DNA of 14,788 nucleotides. It comes from Erysipelotrichaceae bacterium. Lineage in GTDB: Bacteria > Bacillota_I > Bacilli_A > Erysipelotrichales > Erysipelotrichaceae. Shown here piece by piece: positions 14,470-14,788 of the stretch. Within the stretch, counting starts at the first letter, position 1, and each line of letters starts with the position of its first letter. Position numbers and translations under genes: made by a program. A model generated the notes under the pieces. That model made no database searches. It saw only the letters and a program-made list of their open reading frames with translations, and was not told the origin of the DNA. The stretch is from assembly GCA_003510215.1 (NCBI GenBank), contig DOKQ01000114.1, positions 1 to 14,788 on the forward strand, in the 5' to 3' direction.

Positions 14470-14788
14470 ACAATTGACTCCAGCACTCACTGGATTCATT
14501 CTTGAGCGCTTCATCTGCAACGATCCGATCCAACCCATGCGCTACTAACCTGATTTGTCCTGCTTTCTGTGCCCGATAGAAGTCTTGTGCATCACTTTGA
14601 TTAATTGCAAACAGAATGAGTGCAGGAATTTTTTGTGCCTTAGCTTCATCCATGTTCAACCCATTTCGATCCTTAATAGCCAAGATGCGGACATCCTTGA
14701 AAATCCAATCAACCATCGTAGGCTGATTCCGCAAGGACAACACCAGCAATAAGTCCACATATTGACCAACAGTGACTGTATTCCCTAA
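14462..14788 (-). CDS. CpaB/RcpC-like Tad pilus protein (partial, N-terminus beyond right edge)
   Basis: Only the last 108 residues are visible; the frame is open to the right edge. The text LGNTVTVGQYVDLLLVL resembles the region after the SAF domain of CpaB/RcpC ('GdrVDVl'), followed by FKDVRILAIKDRNG ('vrVLAv') and a segment ILFAINQSDAQDFYRAQKAG then QIRLVAHG ('vTLavtpeqAe.l..A...G.i.L.LR'). These order-conserved patches are diagnostic of the family, which works at the secretin or envelope part of Tad pili. The gene ends TGA at 14462-14464, overlapping the cpaF start by 8 bases. The upstream part, with signal peptide and SAF domain, is not in this window, so completeness cannot be judged. 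Confidence 0.75.
   Translation of the reverse strand, partial: LGNTVTVGQYVDLLLVLSLRNQPTMVDWIFKDVRILAIKDRNGLNMDEAKAQKIPALILFAINQSDAQDFYRAQKAGQIRLVAHGLDRIVADEALKNESSECWSQLYE

Noticed and set aside
14470..14538. Longer N-terminus for the CpaF ATPase
   Set aside because: It would overlap the CpaB-like gene by 77 bases, while the ATG at 14469 has a ribosome binding site and a typical 8-base overlap.
1..14788. CRISPR arrays, insertion sequences, phage or toxin-antitoxin modules
   Set aside because: No regularly spaced repeats, transposase-like frames or terminal inverted repeats were seen; gene content and composition look uniform.

Overview
The window looks like an ordinary chromosomal stretch of a low-GC member of the Bacillota (Firmicutes). 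Evidence for this is the AT-rich sequence, strong AGGAGG-type ribosome binding sites, short intergenic gaps, compact hairpin-plus-U-tract terminators, and gene families common there (DegV, type III pantothenate kinase, ECF transporter S component). A Bacilli or Erysipelotrichia-like host is plausible, but the sequence alone does not settle it. Only the alpha/beta hydrolase and DegV genes are on the + strand; everything else is on the - strand. No insertion sequence, phage gene, CRISPR array or origin was seen.

Layout from left to right. 1-983 (-): start of a YgiQ-type radical SAM gene, cut by the window edge just after its CxxxCxxC cluster motif. 1023-1598 (-): PduL-type phosphate acyltransferase with a terminator overlapping its stop codon. 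1776-2480 (+): small alpha/beta hydrolase, ending in a bidirectional terminator. 2499-6380 (-): potassium-uptake operon reading, in transcription order, TPR protein, TrkA N-domain-only protein, TrkA N+C protein, TrkH/KtrB channel, and a divergent GT2-like protein. 7152-8621 and 6467-7150 (-): KdpD-like sensor kinase lacking the cytoplasmic KdpD/USP front end, and its KdpE-like regulator, closed by their own terminator. No kdpFABC pump genes are present here, so this pair may control the adjacent Trk system. 8860-8937 (-): tRNA-His with its own promoter and terminator. 9122-9955 (+): DegV fatty-acid-binding protein. 9969-11298 (-): coaX plus an ECF S component, probably a pantothenate kinase and pantothenate uptake pair. 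11382-14788 (-): end of a Tad/Flp pilus operon (CpaB-like end, CpaF/TadA ATPase, TadB-like, TadC-like, a 48-residue Flp-like pilin, and a TadE-like pseudopilin).

The Tad genes are tightly coupled, with 1-8 base overlaps at four of the five junctions and a 4-base gap at the fifth. They end at a terminator at 11363-11382, so the prepilin peptidase and secretin-type or other Tad components, if present, lie beyond the right edge or elsewhere. The main points of interest are the unusual Trk operon (split and degenerate RCK proteins, TPR and GT-like partners, neighbouring truncated KdpD) and the almost leaderless micro-pilin gene preceded by a near-perfect Shine-Dalgarno sequence.
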